64,000 bases of DNA from Cryobacterium adonitolivorans (GCF_004402695.1 NZ_SOFL01000033.1:65533-129532); one strand, 5' to 3'. Numbered from the stretch's first letter, positions 24,926 through 34,951 are shown. Notes: generated by a model not told the origin, from the sequence alone. Numbers and translations are program-made.

Positions 24926-25975
24926 ATGGCTGCATTGCCGACGGTGACGGATGTCGCCCTGGCGGCCGGCGTCTCCCGCCAGACCGTCTCGAACGTGATG
25001 AACTCGCCCGGCATCGTGCGCGCCGACACCCGGGAGCGGGTCGAGGCCGCGATCGCCCAGTTGGGCTACCGTCCGCACGCCTCGGCGCGGCGGCTGCGCA
25101 CCCGGCGGAGCTCTACCATCGGCATTCGGTTGGACCCGATGATCGACGGCATCTCCGGGTCGGTGCTGGACCGGTTTCTGCACGCCCTCACCGAGCAGGC
25201 CGACAAGCGGGGCCTGCGAGTGCTGCTATTCACCGCCACCAGCCCCGAAGACGAGATCACCCAGCTGCAACGCCTGAACGACGGCGCCGACGTGGACGGC
25301 TTCGTGCTCACCTCCACCTTTGCCGGAGACCCCCGCACGAAGTGGCTGATCGAGAACGGGATCTCTTTCGTGACCTTCGGGCGTCCGTGGGGCAGCAATG
25401 ACATGGACGACCCGCAGCACCTCTGGGTGGATGTGGACGGCTGGGCTGGGCTGCACCAAGCCACCCGGGCGGCTCAGGAGGCCGGAGCGCGGCGCGTCGG
25501 CTACATCGGCTGGCCCAGCCCCTCGGGCACCGGCGAGGACCGCCGGCGGGGCTGGCGCGACGCGATGCTCGAGCGCGGCGACGTGTCGGAGGACGACCTG
25601 GCCGCGCTCGAGGTGGTCACCGTCGACGGTGTGGCCGAGGGCACCGCGGCGATGCAACAGCTGCGCCGCACTGTGGGCATCCTGGACGCGGTGCTCTGCG
25701 CGAGCGACTCGCTGGCCCTGGGCGCCATGATCGCCAACCCCGATCGGGTACCGGTGACCGGCTACGACAACACGCCTATCGCCGCGGCGATCGGGCTGTC
25801 GAGCGTCGACCAGTCGGTGGAAGAGGTCGCCGCCGGGGTGCTCGACCTGCTGACGGGGGAGTTCAACGGCCGCGTGCACGGCTCACCGGAATCGCTTGAG
25901 CCCCGGCACCGGATGGTCAAGCCCCGGCTGGTGTTGCGCGAATTCGCTGCGATCCCGATGGACGAGTCGGCGTAA
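24926..25975 (+). CDS. LacI-family transcriptional regulator, 349 aa
   Basis: The N-terminal LacI helix-turn-helix (TVTDVALAAGVSRQTVSNVMN, hinge YRPHASARRLRTRRS) is followed by a periplasmic-binding-protein-like effector domain ending near residue 340. The start is ATG 24926 with GGGGAGGAG just before. It is divergent from the binding protein-permease-glycosidase operon and separated from it by three matching palindromes, so it most likely represses both directions until the imported sugar binds. Confidence 0.95.
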   Translation: MAALPTVTDVALAAGVSRQTVSNVMNSPGIVRADTRERVEAAIAQLGYRPHASARRLRTRRSSTIGIRLDPMIDGISGSVLDRFLHALTEQADKRGLRVLLFTATSPEDEITQLQRLNDGADVDGFVLTSTFAGDPRTKWLIENGISFVTFGRPWGSNDMDDPQHLWVDVDGWAGLHQATRAAQEAGARRVGYIGWPSPSGTGEDRRRGWRDAMLERGDVSEDDLAALEVVTVDGVAEGTAAMQQLRRTVGILDAVLCASDSLALGAMIANPDRVPVTGYDNTPIAAAIGLSSVDQSVEEVAAGVLDLLTGEFNGRVHGSPESLEPRHRMVKPRLVLREFAAIPMDESA

Positions 25976-26030
25976 GCGCTGGGCTCGGCTCGGCGGTGGG
26001 CGTGTGCTGAGGTCGGGGTCATGACGCGTT

Positions 26031-26098
26031 GTGCGGGCAAGGCGCCGGTATGCGGGTGGCGCGCGCCACCCGCATACTGGCGCGGGACCCGCATATTG
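26031..26098. repeat. Dispersed 64-bp palindrome, copy A
   Basis: TGCGGG-CAAGGCGCCGGTATGCGGGTGGCGC reads back on the other strand as GCGCCACCCGCATACTGGCGC-CCCGCA, with a 2-bp insertion at the centre. The copy lies between the convergent LacI and MFS genes, where it could end transcription from both sides. Confidence 0.8.
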
Positions 26099-26135
26099 CG
26101 CCTGGTGGCGACCTCAAGGCGGCGGCGGCGGCGGC

Positions 26136-27437
26136 TCAGGCGCCGGTCGTCTGTCCCGGCTGCCGCTCCATCTGGCGCCAGGCGCCTCCGGTGAGCGGGC
26201 TCAGTGTGACGAGCGTGTAGGCGACGGCGATGATGCCGAAGGACACCGCCAGGCCGATGGTGTCGGCGGCGATGCCGCCGAGCAGGGCGCCGAAGGGCAC
26301 GCCGGCCCAGGCGCCGGCGTTGATCAGGCCGAACACCCGGCCGCGCATGTGCTCGGGAACCCGTTCCAGCTCCACGGTGCCCAGGATCGGGTTGATCGCT
26401 CCGGCGGCCAGGCCGGAGAGTGCGGTCATGGCAACCAGCACGGGGAGCGGCGCACCGAGGGCGAAGGCCGCGCTTGACGGCCCGCCGGCCAGGGCGAAGC
26501 ACACCGTAAACGTCAGTCGGCGGGGAACGCGGTGGGCGACAAAACCGAAGGCGACGTTGCCCACCAGGGCGCATCCGCCCATGACCGCGACCAGGAGACC
26601 TAGCGAGGCCGCGCCGCCCAGGCGGTCGTTCGCGTAGAGGGGCAGCAGGGTTGCACCGCGGGCGGCGTCGAACAGATTGGTGATCAGAACCAGGCCCACG
26701 ATCAACCGCATCAGCGGGTCATGGATGACAAAACGGAAGCCCTCGGCCAGGTCGGCCCAGTAGGTGGTTCGGGGCGCGTCGGAGCGGTCCGGGCATGCTG
26801 GCTGGCGGGTGGCGGCGGGCATGGCGGCCACGAAGACCCAGGTGAGCAGCGCCGACACCGCGAAGGTGGCGGCGTTGACGAAGAGGGCCGCCATCGGCCC
26901 CACCAGTGCGACGAGCAGCCCGGCGACGGAGGCGCCGATCAGCCTCGCGAAGCGCTCCGACCCGTCGAGTAGACCGACGCTCCGCTCGAGGCGCACGCCC
27001 GCCCGGGCCGTGAGGCCCGGCAACATCACTCGCCGGGCGGTCTGCCCGGGGGTGTCGAGCAGGCCGCCGGCGAATACCAGCAGGAGAAGCGCCCAGAACG
27101 GCAGGCCGACGGTGAGCGCAAGCACTGGAATACTCAGCACGGTCGCTCCGCTCACCAGGTCGGCGACGATGGCCGCGCGGCGGTGGCCGACCCGGTCGAC
27201 GACGACCCCGCCGAGCGCGCCGCCGATCACCACCGGGGCGGTGGCGAAGAACGCGGCGATGCCCACCTCGACTCCCGAGCCGCCCAGGCCGAGCACGTAG
27301 AAGGGGATCGCGAACGCGGTGACCACGTTGCCCGTTTGGGAGATGGCGTGCGCGGTGAGCAGCGCCGAGAGGGAGCGAGTGGCGCGGCGGTCGCGCGGGG
27401 GCGCATCCGCGCTGGGCTTGGTCATCGGTGGGCCCAT
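26136..27437 (-). CDS. MFS transporter, 433 aa
   Basis: A twelve-segment major facilitator with the loop 2-3 motif GGVVVDRVGHRRAAIV and the helix-8/9 copy HRVPRRL. It resembles drug-efflux (DHA1, MFS_3/enterobactin exporter-like) members. Its ATG overlaps the stop of the ArsR-type regulator (TGATG), so the two are one operon and the transporter's substrate is probably the regulator's ligand. Confidence 0.9.
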   Translation of the reverse strand: MGPPMTKPSADAPPRDRRATRSLSALLTAHAISQTGNVVTAFAIPFYVLGLGGSGVEVGIAAFFATAPVVIGGALGGVVVDRVGHRRAAIVADLVSGATVLSIPVLALTVGLPFWALLLLVFAGGLLDTPGQTARRVMLPGLTARAGVRLERSVGLLDGSERFARLIGASVAGLLVALVGPMAALFVNAATFAVSALLTWVFVAAMPAATRQPACPDRSDAPRTTYWADLAEGFRFVIHDPLMRLIVGLVLITNLFDAARGATLLPLYANDRLGGAASLGLLVAVMGGCALVGNVAFGFVAHRVPRRLTFTVCFALAGGPSSAAFALGAPLPVLVAMTALSGLAAGAINPILGTVELERVPEHMRGRVFGLINAGAWAGVPFGALLGGIAADTIGLAVSFGIIAVAYTLVTLSPLTGGAWRQMERQPGQTTGA

Positions 27438-28024
27438 CAGGGGCGCCGGTAGGCCTGGTAGACCAGCACCACGGGTTCGGCGCCGTCGGTGCCGGCGGGG
27501 TCGTGGGCGGCACTCGTCTCAAGCCATCGGTCGACAAACGTCTCGAGCTCCGCGCGCATGGCGGTGAGTTCGGCGACGGTGAGACGAAGGCTGCGGTCGC
27601 CGCTAGTGGCGGCCCCCACCCATTCACGCGGCAGGGTCGGCGTCGCGTCGATGTAGTCGGTGTACCGGGCGGCATAGGCCTGGGCGATCGACTTCTGCAG
27701 GCTGGCCGACGCGGCGAGCTTGTCGGGATCGTCGAGCAGTTCGACGGGCTCCCAGCTGGTGAGCGCGGTGGTGGCCTGCCACCAGCGTTCGCGCTGGTCG
27801 CTGCTCTGCGCTTCGGCGGGCTCGATCAGGGCGATGGACGCCAGTTTGCCGAGGTGGTAGCTGATGGTGCCGGGGGCCTCGTCGATGACGTCGCCGAGTT
27901 GCGCCGCGGTCTGTGGTCCGCGCTCGCGCAGCAATCCCAGCAGGCGCAGCCGGGTCGGATGCGCGAGCACGCGCATGGAGGCGGCCGACGTGAGCGTGGT
28001 TCGCTGGGTGTCGCGGGGAGTCAT
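27437..28024 (-). CDS. ArsR/HTH_20-type winged-helix regulator, 195 aa
   Basis: The winged helix (residues about 10-85) has MRVLAHPTRLRLLGLLRERGPQTAAQLGDVIDEAPGTISYHL, the standard ArsR-type layout. No metal-binding cysteines are present. The C-terminal half is helical and may bind a small ligand. I placed the start at ATG 28024 (MTPRDTQR) because this gives the usual N-terminus. It is coupled to the MFS gene downstream. Confidence 0.85.
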   Translation of the reverse strand: MTPRDTQRTTLTSAASMRVLAHPTRLRLLGLLRERGPQTAAQLGDVIDEAPGTISYHLGKLASIALIEPAEAQSSDQRERWWQATTALTSWEPVELLDDPDKLAASASLQKSIAQAYAARYTDYIDATPTLPREWVGAATSGDRSLRLTVAELTAMRAELETFVDRWLETSAAHDPAGTDGAEPVVLVYQAYRRP

Positions 28025-28160
28025 GGTCCCGACAATATGAGAACAACGACCGTTGCGCAACACTTCTTGTGCAGTTGCCGACGGCTAGCGGCAGGTGCTC
28101 GCCGGGGCCGACGGGCTCGCACAAACAGCCAGTCCAGGGCGCGAGAGCTGAGGATAACTC

Positions 28161-28195
28161 TTGACTCCGCGGAACTTAACCGGTTTAGTTAACGG
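28161..28195 (+). promoter_or_regulatory. Promoter for the secreted protein, leaderless type, with inverted repeat
   Basis: TTGACT (28161-28166) and TTTAGT (28184-28189) are 17 nt apart. The start codon at 28196 is only 7 nt past the -10, so the transcript would begin at or very near the ATG. TTAAC (28176-28180) and GTTAA (28188-28192) form an inverted repeat across the -10, a possible operator. Confidence 0.55.
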
Positions 28196-30358
28196 ATGAC
28201 GTACAACGATGTTCGATCAGGCTCCTGTCCACCCACTCACTCACGGTCGGGCCGGTTCGCCCTGGCCGCGACCCTGTCGGTCGCCCTTGTCGGCACCGGC
28301 GCCCTGGCCGTCGCCCCCGCGTCGGCGGTCACCGCCACCGCCGGCAGCACCCCGTCGGCCCTACGGGCCGCCGAGGCATCCGCCCCGCTCACCAACCTCA
28401 GCCACCTCAACTTTCTCCTCGCCGAGGTGCCCCTGCCGGTCATTGCCGGGCACACCACCTACCAGGCCACGGAGAATCCGGTCGTCGAGGCTCCTTGGAC
28501 CTACGCCGACAAGAACGACGACGGCAGCTACAGCCGCATCGGCGGCGGCACGCTCGACCCGGCCACCGGCTACTACGGCCAGGGCGCGTTCAACGCCGAC
28601 GACACGTCGCGCGCGGCCGTGGTCTACCTGCGGCACTGGCAGCAGACCGGCGACCCGACGAGCCGTGACCACGCGTTCCAAACCCTGCGCTCGCTCACCT
28701 ACCTACAGACCACCGAGGGGCCCAATGCCGGCAATGTGGTGCTCTGGCAGCAGGTCGACGGAACCCTGAACCCGAGTGCCGAGCCCGTCGAGCTGCCCGA
28801 TCCAAGCGACTCGGCCGAGTCGTACTGGCTCGCCCGCACCGTCTGGGCGCTCGGTGAGGGCTACGCCGCGTTCGCCGATGAAGACCCGGAGTTCGCCGCG
28901 TTCCTGGAGGAGCGCCTCAACCTCAGCCTGGCCGCCCTCAACGCCGGGTCGCTCGGCGACTACCCCAACTTTGACGTCGCCGACGGCGACCCGGTGCCGG
29001 CCTGGCTGATCGCCGACGGCGCGGATGCGTCGGCCGAGGCCGTGCTCGGCCTCGCCGCCTACCTGCAAGCCGAACCCGCCGGCCCCACCGCGGCCATCGC
29101 CGAAACCGCGCTCAGCCAGCTGAGCGAGGGCATCGCGGCGATGTCGACGGTGGAGGGCGCCAGCGGCGACTGGCCGTTCGGCGCGATTATGCCCTGGACG
29201 AAGTCGCCCAGCCTGTGGCACGCCTGGGGCGGACTGGCCCCGGCGGCCGTGGCGACGGCATCCGAGGTGCTCGACGACCCCGCGCTGCTGACGGCCGCGG
29301 TGCAGGACAGCGCGCAGTTCTCCCCGCAGCTGCTCGCCGCGGGTGGACCGGACAACGCCTGGTCGCCGACCCCCGGCGAGGCGCAGATCGCCTACGGCGT
29401 CGACTCCCGGCTGCAGAGCCTGGTGGCCACCGCCGACGCCGCCGATGCCCCCGGGCTGCTCAACATCGCGGCCATCACCGCCGGCTGGTACTTCGGCGCA
29501 AACCGCAGCGGCCTGCCCGCGTACGACCCGGCGACGGGCACCGCGATCGACGGCATCGAACGGGACGGCCGGGTGAACCCCAACTCCGGCGCCGAGTCGA
29601 CCATCCACGCGCTGCTCTCGATGCTCACCCTGGACGCCAACCCCGACCTCAAGGCCGCGGCCCTCGGCGTCACCGCCACGGTGGCCACGCACGGGCTGAG
29701 CGTGGTCGAGGCCGAGTCCGGGATTATCACCGGCGGCACCGTGACCACGCCGGAGTCGTCCTGGACCGGTGAGGCCAACTGGTCCGGCGGCGCCTACGTC
29801 GACCTGGCCGCGGGCGGCACGCTGCGCATCACCGTCCCCACCGATGACCAGGCCCGCCGCGTGCACCCGATCGTGAACCAGGTCGTCGACCCGTCGGGCA
29901 CCACCACGTGGACCACCGGGACGAGCCGGCCGGGCACGGGCAAGCAGCTGTTGCTCGGCACCACCGCCAACGGCGGCGCCGGCGAGCAGGGCGTCACCGA
30001 GGCGCCCGGCCAGCTGTTGCCGCTCCCGCTGGCCAACACCCTGCCGGCGCGGGCGACCGAGGTCGTCGGCACGACGGATGCCGCGGCGCAGCTTGACGCG
30101 CTGCTCATCCAGCCGCTGATCTCCACGGTCGCGGTGACCGGGCCGGCCGGCGACTCGACGCTGTTCGTGAGCGCCGACGTGGCCGACACGCAGCGTCGCG
30201 TCGACGTGCCGCGCGGGCAGCAGCTCGTGCAGCAGGCGTTCGACGCCACCGGCCAGCCCGTCGCCGACTCGCACAAGGGCACGGGCGACAAGCGCAGCGG
30301 CAAGGTGTTCATCGCCGCCGGCGGATTCACCCAGGTGTGGTTCGAGTCCAAGAGGTAG
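28196..30358 (+). CDS. Secreted six-hairpin-fold protein, 720 aa
   Basis: A Sec signal peptide (hydrophobic residues about 21-38, cleavage near APASA-V) precedes an all-helical domain (residues 60-500) with repeated helix pairs (GYYGQGAFNADDTSRAAVVYLRHW, ESYWLARTVWALGEGYAAF) typical of (alpha/alpha)6 glycoside hydrolases or lyases. A C-terminal beta-rich part (505-720) may be a carbohydrate-binding or sandwich domain. The DD and E residues in FNADDTSR and SAESYWLA are possible active-site residues. The exact family is not recognised. The promoter and ATG suggest a leaderless message, and no Shine-Dalgarno is present. Confidence 0.75.
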   Translation: MTYNDVRSGSCPPTHSRSGRFALAATLSVALVGTGALAVAPASAVTATAGSTPSALRAAEASAPLTNLSHLNFLLAEVPLPVIAGHTTYQATENPVVEAPWTYADKNDDGSYSRIGGGTLDPATGYYGQGAFNADDTSRAAVVYLRHWQQTGDPTSRDHAFQTLRSLTYLQTTEGPNAGNVVLWQQVDGTLNPSAEPVELPDPSDSAESYWLARTVWALGEGYAAFADEDPEFAAFLEERLNLSLAALNAGSLGDYPNFDVADGDPVPAWLIADGADASAEAVLGLAAYLQAEPAGPTAAIAETALSQLSEGIAAMSTVEGASGDWPFGAIMPWTKSPSLWHAWGGLAPAAVATASEVLDDPALLTAAVQDSAQFSPQLLAAGGPDNAWSPTPGEAQIAYGVDSRLQSLVATADAADAPGLLNIAAITAGWYFGANRSGLPAYDPATGTAIDGIERDGRVNPNSGAESTIHALLSMLTLDANPDLKAAALGVTATVATHGLSVVEAESGIITGGTVTTPESSWTGEANWSGGAYVDLAAGGTLRITVPTDDQARRVHPIVNQVVDPSGTTTWTTGTSRPGTGKQLLLGTTANGGAGEQGVTEAPGQLLPLPLANTLPARATEVVGTTDAAAQLDALLIQPLISTVAVTGPAGDSTLFVSADVADTQRRVDVPRGQQLVQQAFDATGQPVADSHKGTGDKRSGKVFIAAGGFTQVWFESKR

Positions 30359-30367
30359 CGCAGTGAA

Positions 30368-30395
30368 GGGCGCCGGGGGATTCCACCCGGCGCCC
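30368..30395 (+). terminator. Hairpin terminator after the secreted protein
   Basis: GGGCGCCGGG (30368-30377) pairs perfectly with CCCGGCGCCC (30386-30395) around an 8-nt loop, 10 nt after the stop codon. No T-run is present. Confidence 0.75.
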
Positions 30396-30621
30396 GTCGC
30401 GGCCTGCTCTGTGCGTCGTTCGGGACGACTGCGCCTCGTCTGGCCGAATGCGCCAGCTATAGAGGGCGCACCGGGCCGCACGGGGCGCACTCAGCCCGCC
30501 CGACGCGGCGCGGCGGCGGCGAGCCGTGCCCTGATGGCGTACAGCTCGGGATTACGCCAGGGAGTCGTTCGGCCCGGTGCTGGAGCAGCCGGCGATGCGC
30601 CTGCGTAGTATCGTCGGAACA

Positions 30622-32094
30622 ATGACGAAGATCACGGAGCCCGACTCAGGCACCCCTCAGGACGACCACCGATTCTTCGGTCAGCCTCGTGCGCTGGCCA
30701 GCATTTTTGGTGTCGAGATGTGGGAGCGCTTCTCGTTCTACGGAATGCAAGGCATCCTGCTGCTCTATTTGTACTACTCCGCGGCAGACGGCGGCCTCGG
30801 TATCCCGCAGGCCACGGCGGCGGGCATCGTCGGTGCGTATGGCGGAGCGGTCTACCTCTCCACCATCCTGGGCGCCTGGCTCGCCGACCGGCTGGCCGGC
30901 TCTGAACGGGTGCTCTACGTCAGCGCGGTCGTCATCATGGTCGGGCATATCGCCCTGGCCCTGATCCCTGGCGTGGCAGGGGTCATTGTCGGCCTGATCC
31001 TGATCGCGCTCGGCAGTGGTGGCCTCAAGGCCAACGCGACCTCCGTGGTCGGCAGCCTGTACCGCAAGGACGATCCCCGGCGCGACGCCGGTTTCTCCCT
31101 GTTCTACCTCGGCATCAACCTGGGCGCGTTCTTCGGCCCGATCCTCACCGGACTGCTCCAGTCGACCATCGGCTTCCACTACGGATTCGGCCTGGCCGCC
31201 GTGGGAATGGCGATCGGTCTGACCCAGTACTCGTTCGGACGCAAGCGCCTGCCCGACTCCTCCCGCGAGGTACCCGACCCGCTGCCGCGCAGCCGGTACC
31301 TGCCGTACGCACTGATCGCGGCCGCGTTCATCGTGCTCATCGTGGTGCTGGTGCTCATGGGCGTCATCACCGCAACGAACCTGGTGACCATCGTGATCGG
31401 CGTCACGATCGTGGCGTCCGTGTCGTACTTCATCGTGATCCTCAGCAACCGGCACATCTCGACGGTGGAACGGAGGCGCGTGTACGCGTTCATCCCGCTC
31501 TTCATCGCGAGTGTGGCGTTCTGGTCGCTGTACCAGCAGCAGTTCACCGTCGTGACGATCTACTCGGACCTGCGACTTGACCGCACCCTCCTCGGCTGGG
31601 AAATGCCGGTGTCGTGGGTGCAGTCGATCAACCCGGTGTTCATCATCGTCTTGTCGGGCGTCTTCGCCGCGCTGTGGACCAAGTGGGGTTCGCGCCAGCC
31701 GTCAACACCGGTGAAATTTGCCTTCGGCACCGCGATCATGGGCGTGGGCTTCCTCTTGTTCCTGCCGTTTGCCGGGGGACCAGCGAACTCGACCCCGTTG
31801 CTGGCGATGATCGGCATTCTGCTGGTCTTCACCATCGCCGAGCTGTTGCTCTCACCGGTCGGGCTGTCGGTCTCGACGAAGCTCGCGCCCGAGCTGTTCA
31901 AGACCCAGATGGTGGCGCTGTTCTTCCTCTCGGTCGCCCTCGGCACCGCCATTTCCGGTCTGCTTGCCGAGTGGTACGCGACCGCCCCCGAACAGCTGTA
32001 CTTCGGAGTGCTCGGCGGCATCGCCATCGTGCTCGGTGTCATCCTGGCGCTGTTCGCCCGGCCGATCCTGCGGCTGATGAGCGGGGTTCGCTAG
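30622..32094 (+). CDS. POT/PTR2-family peptide transporter, 490 aa
   Basis: Proton-coupled uptake of di- and tripeptides. The family signature ExxERFxYY appears as EMWERFSFYGMQ near the N-terminus. The second signature GINLGAFFGPILTG lies mid-protein, and SPVGLSVSTKLAPELFKTQMVALFFL is the conserved helix-10 region. About 13-14 hydrophobic segments are visible. The start is ATG 30622. TAGTAT (30606-30611) could be a -10 placing the transcript start at or next to the ATG. The gene stands alone. Confidence 0.93.
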   Translation: MTKITEPDSGTPQDDHRFFGQPRALASIFGVEMWERFSFYGMQGILLLYLYYSAADGGLGIPQATAAGIVGAYGGAVYLSTILGAWLADRLAGSERVLYVSAVVIMVGHIALALIPGVAGVIVGLILIALGSGGLKANATSVVGSLYRKDDPRRDAGFSLFYLGINLGAFFGPILTGLLQSTIGFHYGFGLAAVGMAIGLTQYSFGRKRLPDSSREVPDPLPRSRYLPYALIAAAFIVLIVVLVLMGVITATNLVTIVIGVTIVASVSYFIVILSNRHISTVERRRVYAFIPLFIASVAFWSLYQQQFTVVTIYSDLRLDRTLLGWEMPVSWVQSINPVFIIVLSGVFAALWTKWGSRQPSTPVKFAFGTAIMGVGFLLFLPFAGGPANSTPLLAMIGILLVFTIAELLLSPVGLSVSTKLAPELFKTQMVALFFLSVALGTAISGLLAEWYATAPEQLYFGVLGGIAIVLGVILALFARPILRLMSGVR

Positions 32095-32132
32095 CCCGCC
32101 ACTGTCCCCAACCGCGAAGTGCCGTTCTCTAC

Positions 32133-32603
32133 TCAGAACAGCGGGCGTCTAGTCCACTCGACGAAGAGGGCAAACGCGGGAGTCGCGAACACCGCGAAGA
32201 CGACCAGGTTCACGATCACGCTTGCCCAGAAGGCCGACCGGAAGCTGGCCTTCTGGGTCTTGTGCCGCAGAGTCTGCTGGGCGACGATGGCGCCCGGCCA
32301 GCCGCCGGCGACGCCCCACAGGAGCAGGGTCGTCTCCGACACCCGCCAGCGGTTCTTGGTGGCCGCGGACTTGTCGACCGCGTAAAAGACGAAGCAGACG
32401 ATGCTGACGACGAGGTAAACGCCGGCGACCCACAGGGGGATCGGCCAGAGCGCGTTCACGACGAGGTAGCCGATCACGAAGAGGACGATCGGAACGTACC
32501 GTGCGGCGCCCGCTCTGTTCCTTGAGGTGGGGCGGCGCGCCGGAGTTCGCTGCCCCGGCTTCTGCGGTTGAGTGCCGTGCACACGCTCAGTTCGGGTAGC
32601 CAT
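32133..32603 (-). CDS. DUF1294 small membrane protein, 156 aa
   Basis: A basic N-terminal region (residues 1-35) precedes four hydrophobic segments with YAVDKSAATKNRWRVSETTLLLWGVAGGWPGA and QQTLRHKTQKASFR, the hallmark DUF1294 sequences. Some family members carry a cold-shock domain in front; this one does not. The function is unknown. The start is ATG 32603. Confidence 0.88.
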   Translation of the reverse strand: MATRTERVHGTQPQKPGQRTPARRPTSRNRAGAARYVPIVLFVIGYLVVNALWPIPLWVAGVYLVVSIVCFVFYAVDKSAATKNRWRVSETTLLLWGVAGGWPGAIVAQQTLRHKTQKASFRSAFWASVIVNLVVFAVFATPAFALFVEWTRRPLF

Positions 32604-32710
32604 GGCTCGAGCGTAACGGCCCCGCCGGCGGGCCTTGCCGTTTGGTGAGGTCTGGGTGTCAATTGGTGCAACGGTACGCACAGTTGAGACGACGACGTCG
32701 GGAGTTGCTC

Positions 32711-34891
32711 ATGACGGGCAAAGGCACACAGGATTCGTCGAAAGGCACGGGCCGGGGCGGTGCGGAACAACGCAAGGCCGCGGCGTCGTCGGGCCCTCCG
32801 GCAAGTCAGCCCGAGAAGATCCGCAATGTGGCCCTGGTCGGCCGGTCCGGCTCCGGTAAGACCCTGCTCGCCGAAGCACTGCTGGCGGCCACGGGAGTGA
32901 TCACGCGGATGGGCACGATCGACGGCGGCAGCACGGTGAGCGACTCGGACCCGTCCGAGATCCACCAGCAACGCTCCGTGACGCTCTCGGTGCTGCCGCT
33001 GATGCTTGGTGAGGTGAAGGTGAACCTGCTCGACACCCCGGGCTACGCCGATTTTGTCGGCGACCTTCGGGCCGGGTTGCGGGCGGCGGATGCGGCGCTG
33101 TTCGTGGTTTCGGCCGTTGACGGTGTGGACGCGGCAACCACGACACTGTGGGCCGAGTGCGAGAGCGTCGGGATGCCGCGGGCCGTGGTGATCAACCGGA
33201 TCGATCATCCCCGGGCCGGGTACGAGGCGGTCCTGGCGGCATGCCAGGAGAACTTCGGCGCATCCGTGCTGCCGCTGGCCGTGCCGATCCGCAACAACGG
33301 GGCCATCACCGGCCTGCTGGGGCTGCTCTCCGGCATCGTCTCGGACTACAGCGCGGGAGGGACAAGTCCCACCCAACGCCCGGCCAGCGAGGCCGAACAC
33401 GCCGACGCGGAGCCGGCCCGGGCCACACTGATCGAGGGGATCATCGCCGAGAGCGAGGACGAAACCCTGATGGAGCGCTACCTCGGCGGCGCCGAGATCG
33501 ACCGGGACAGCCTCACCACCGACCTGGAGATCGCCGTGGTGCGCGGCTCGTTCTTTCCGGTGCTGGCGACCTCCGCGGAGACCGGAGTGGGCATGACGGA
33601 ACTGCTGGAGGTGCTCACCGGTGCGTTCCCCTCGCCGGTGGAGCGGGCGCTGCCGTCAGTGACGGACCTGGACGGCAAGCCGGTGGGGCCACTGACCTGC
33701 GACCCGGACGGGCCGCTGGTGGGCGAGGTCGTGCGCACCACCATCGATTCGTTCCTCGGCCGGGTTTGCCTGGTCCGCATCTTCTCCGGCACGCTGCGGG
33801 AGGACTCCATCGTGCACATCGGCGGCCACGGTCTCACCGACCGGGGCCATCAGGACCACGACAGCGACGAACGCATCACGCACCTGCAATCCCCGCTGGG
33901 GGCCACCCTGCGGCCGGTGCCGTATTGCGTTGCCGGGGACATCTGCGCGCTCACCCGGCTGACGGACGCCGAGACCGGAGACACCGTCTCCGACCGGGAG
34001 GCGCCGTTGCTGGTCGAGGCGTGGGAGATGCCGGAGCCGCTGATGCCGGTGGCGGTGCAAGGCGCGGCGCGCACCGATGATGACGCGCTGGCCAAGAACC
34101 TCGGCAAGATCGTGGCCGTCGATCCGACGCTCCGGGTGGAGCACAATGCCGAAACCCACCAGCTGGTGTTGTGGTGCATGGGGGAGGCGCACGCCGAGGT
34201 TGTGCAGGACCGGCTGCGCGCCCAGGGTGTGAAGTTGGAGACCGTCGAGGTGATCACGCCGCTGCGGGAGACGTTCGCCGCGCCCGCCGCCGCCCGGGGC
34301 CGGTACGTCAAGCAATCCGGCGGGCACGGCCAATACGCCATCTGCGAGATCGAGGTCGAACCCCTCCACCGTGGGGCGGGCTTCGAGTTCGTGAACAAGA
34401 TCGTCGGCGGGGTGATTCCCGGGCACTACATCGCCTCGGTGGAGAAGGGCGTGCAGGCGCAGATGCAGCGCGGCGTCTCGGCGGGGTTCCCGGTCGTGGA
34501 CATCCGGGTGACGCTGGTGGGCGGCAAGACCCACAGTGTCGATTCGTCGGATGCCGCGTTCCAGGCCGCCGGGGCTCTGGCGCTGCGGGAGGCCGCCGCG
34601 GGGACCCGGATCCAGCTGCTCGAACCCGTCTCTGCGGTCACGATCACCGTTCCGGACGCCTCCGTGGGCACGGTGATGACCGACCTGTCCACCCGCCGGG
34701 GCCACATGACCGGCACCACCTCGGTCGCCGATGAGCGCACGGAGATCAACGCCGAGATCCCGGATGCTGAGCTGCTGCGTTACGCGATCGAGCTCCGGGC
34801 GTTGACGGCGGGGAGCGGTCTGTTCCGCCGCAGCTACCTGCGGCACGAACCGGTGCCGCCTCATGTGGTGCCGGCGGCCGTGAGCGTCTGA
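32711..34891 (+). CDS. Elongation factor G-like GTPase (EF-G2 type), 726 aa
   Basis: The actinobacterial EF-G-like paralogue. The P-loop reads GRSGSGKT (residues 44-51) instead of the GHIDAGKT of true EF-G, and is followed by the G3 motif DTPGYADF (108-115) and G4 NRID. Domains II-V follow in order, with the domain IV segment QSGGHGQYAICEIEVEP and the final GHMTGT loop. A 35-residue charged extension precedes the GTPase. GGGAG lies 9 nt before the ATG. EF-G2 of mycobacteria binds GTP but does not replace EF-G; its role is unsettled. No ribosomal genes are nearby, so this is not the str-operon fusA. Confidence 0.9.
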   Translation: MTGKGTQDSSKGTGRGGAEQRKAAASSGPPASQPEKIRNVALVGRSGSGKTLLAEALLAATGVITRMGTIDGGSTVSDSDPSEIHQQRSVTLSVLPLMLGEVKVNLLDTPGYADFVGDLRAGLRAADAALFVVSAVDGVDAATTTLWAECESVGMPRAVVINRIDHPRAGYEAVLAACQENFGASVLPLAVPIRNNGAITGLLGLLSGIVSDYSAGGTSPTQRPASEAEHADAEPARATLIEGIIAESEDETLMERYLGGAEIDRDSLTTDLEIAVVRGSFFPVLATSAETGVGMTELLEVLTGAFPSPVERALPSVTDLDGKPVGPLTCDPDGPLVGEVVRTTIDSFLGRVCLVRIFSGTLREDSIVHIGGHGLTDRGHQDHDSDERITHLQSPLGATLRPVPYCVAGDICALTRLTDAETGDTVSDREAPLLVEAWEMPEPLMPVAVQGAARTDDDALAKNLGKIVAVDPTLRVEHNAETHQLVLWCMGEAHAEVVQDRLRAQGVKLETVEVITPLRETFAAPAAARGRYVKQSGGHGQYAICEIEVEPLHRGAGFEFVNKIVGGVIPGHYIASVEKGVQAQMQRGVSAGFPVVDIRVTLVGGKTHSVDSSDAAFQAAGALALREAAAGTRIQLLEPVSAVTITVPDASVGTVMTDLSTRRGHMTGTTSVADERTEINAEIPDAELLRYAIELRALTAGSGLFRRSYLRHEPVPPHVVPAAVSV

Positions 34892-34951
34892 CCGGCCCGA
34901 CCCGACGGCGGCCGTCGTATGGTGACCCTGGCGAATGGGAGTGATCGACAA

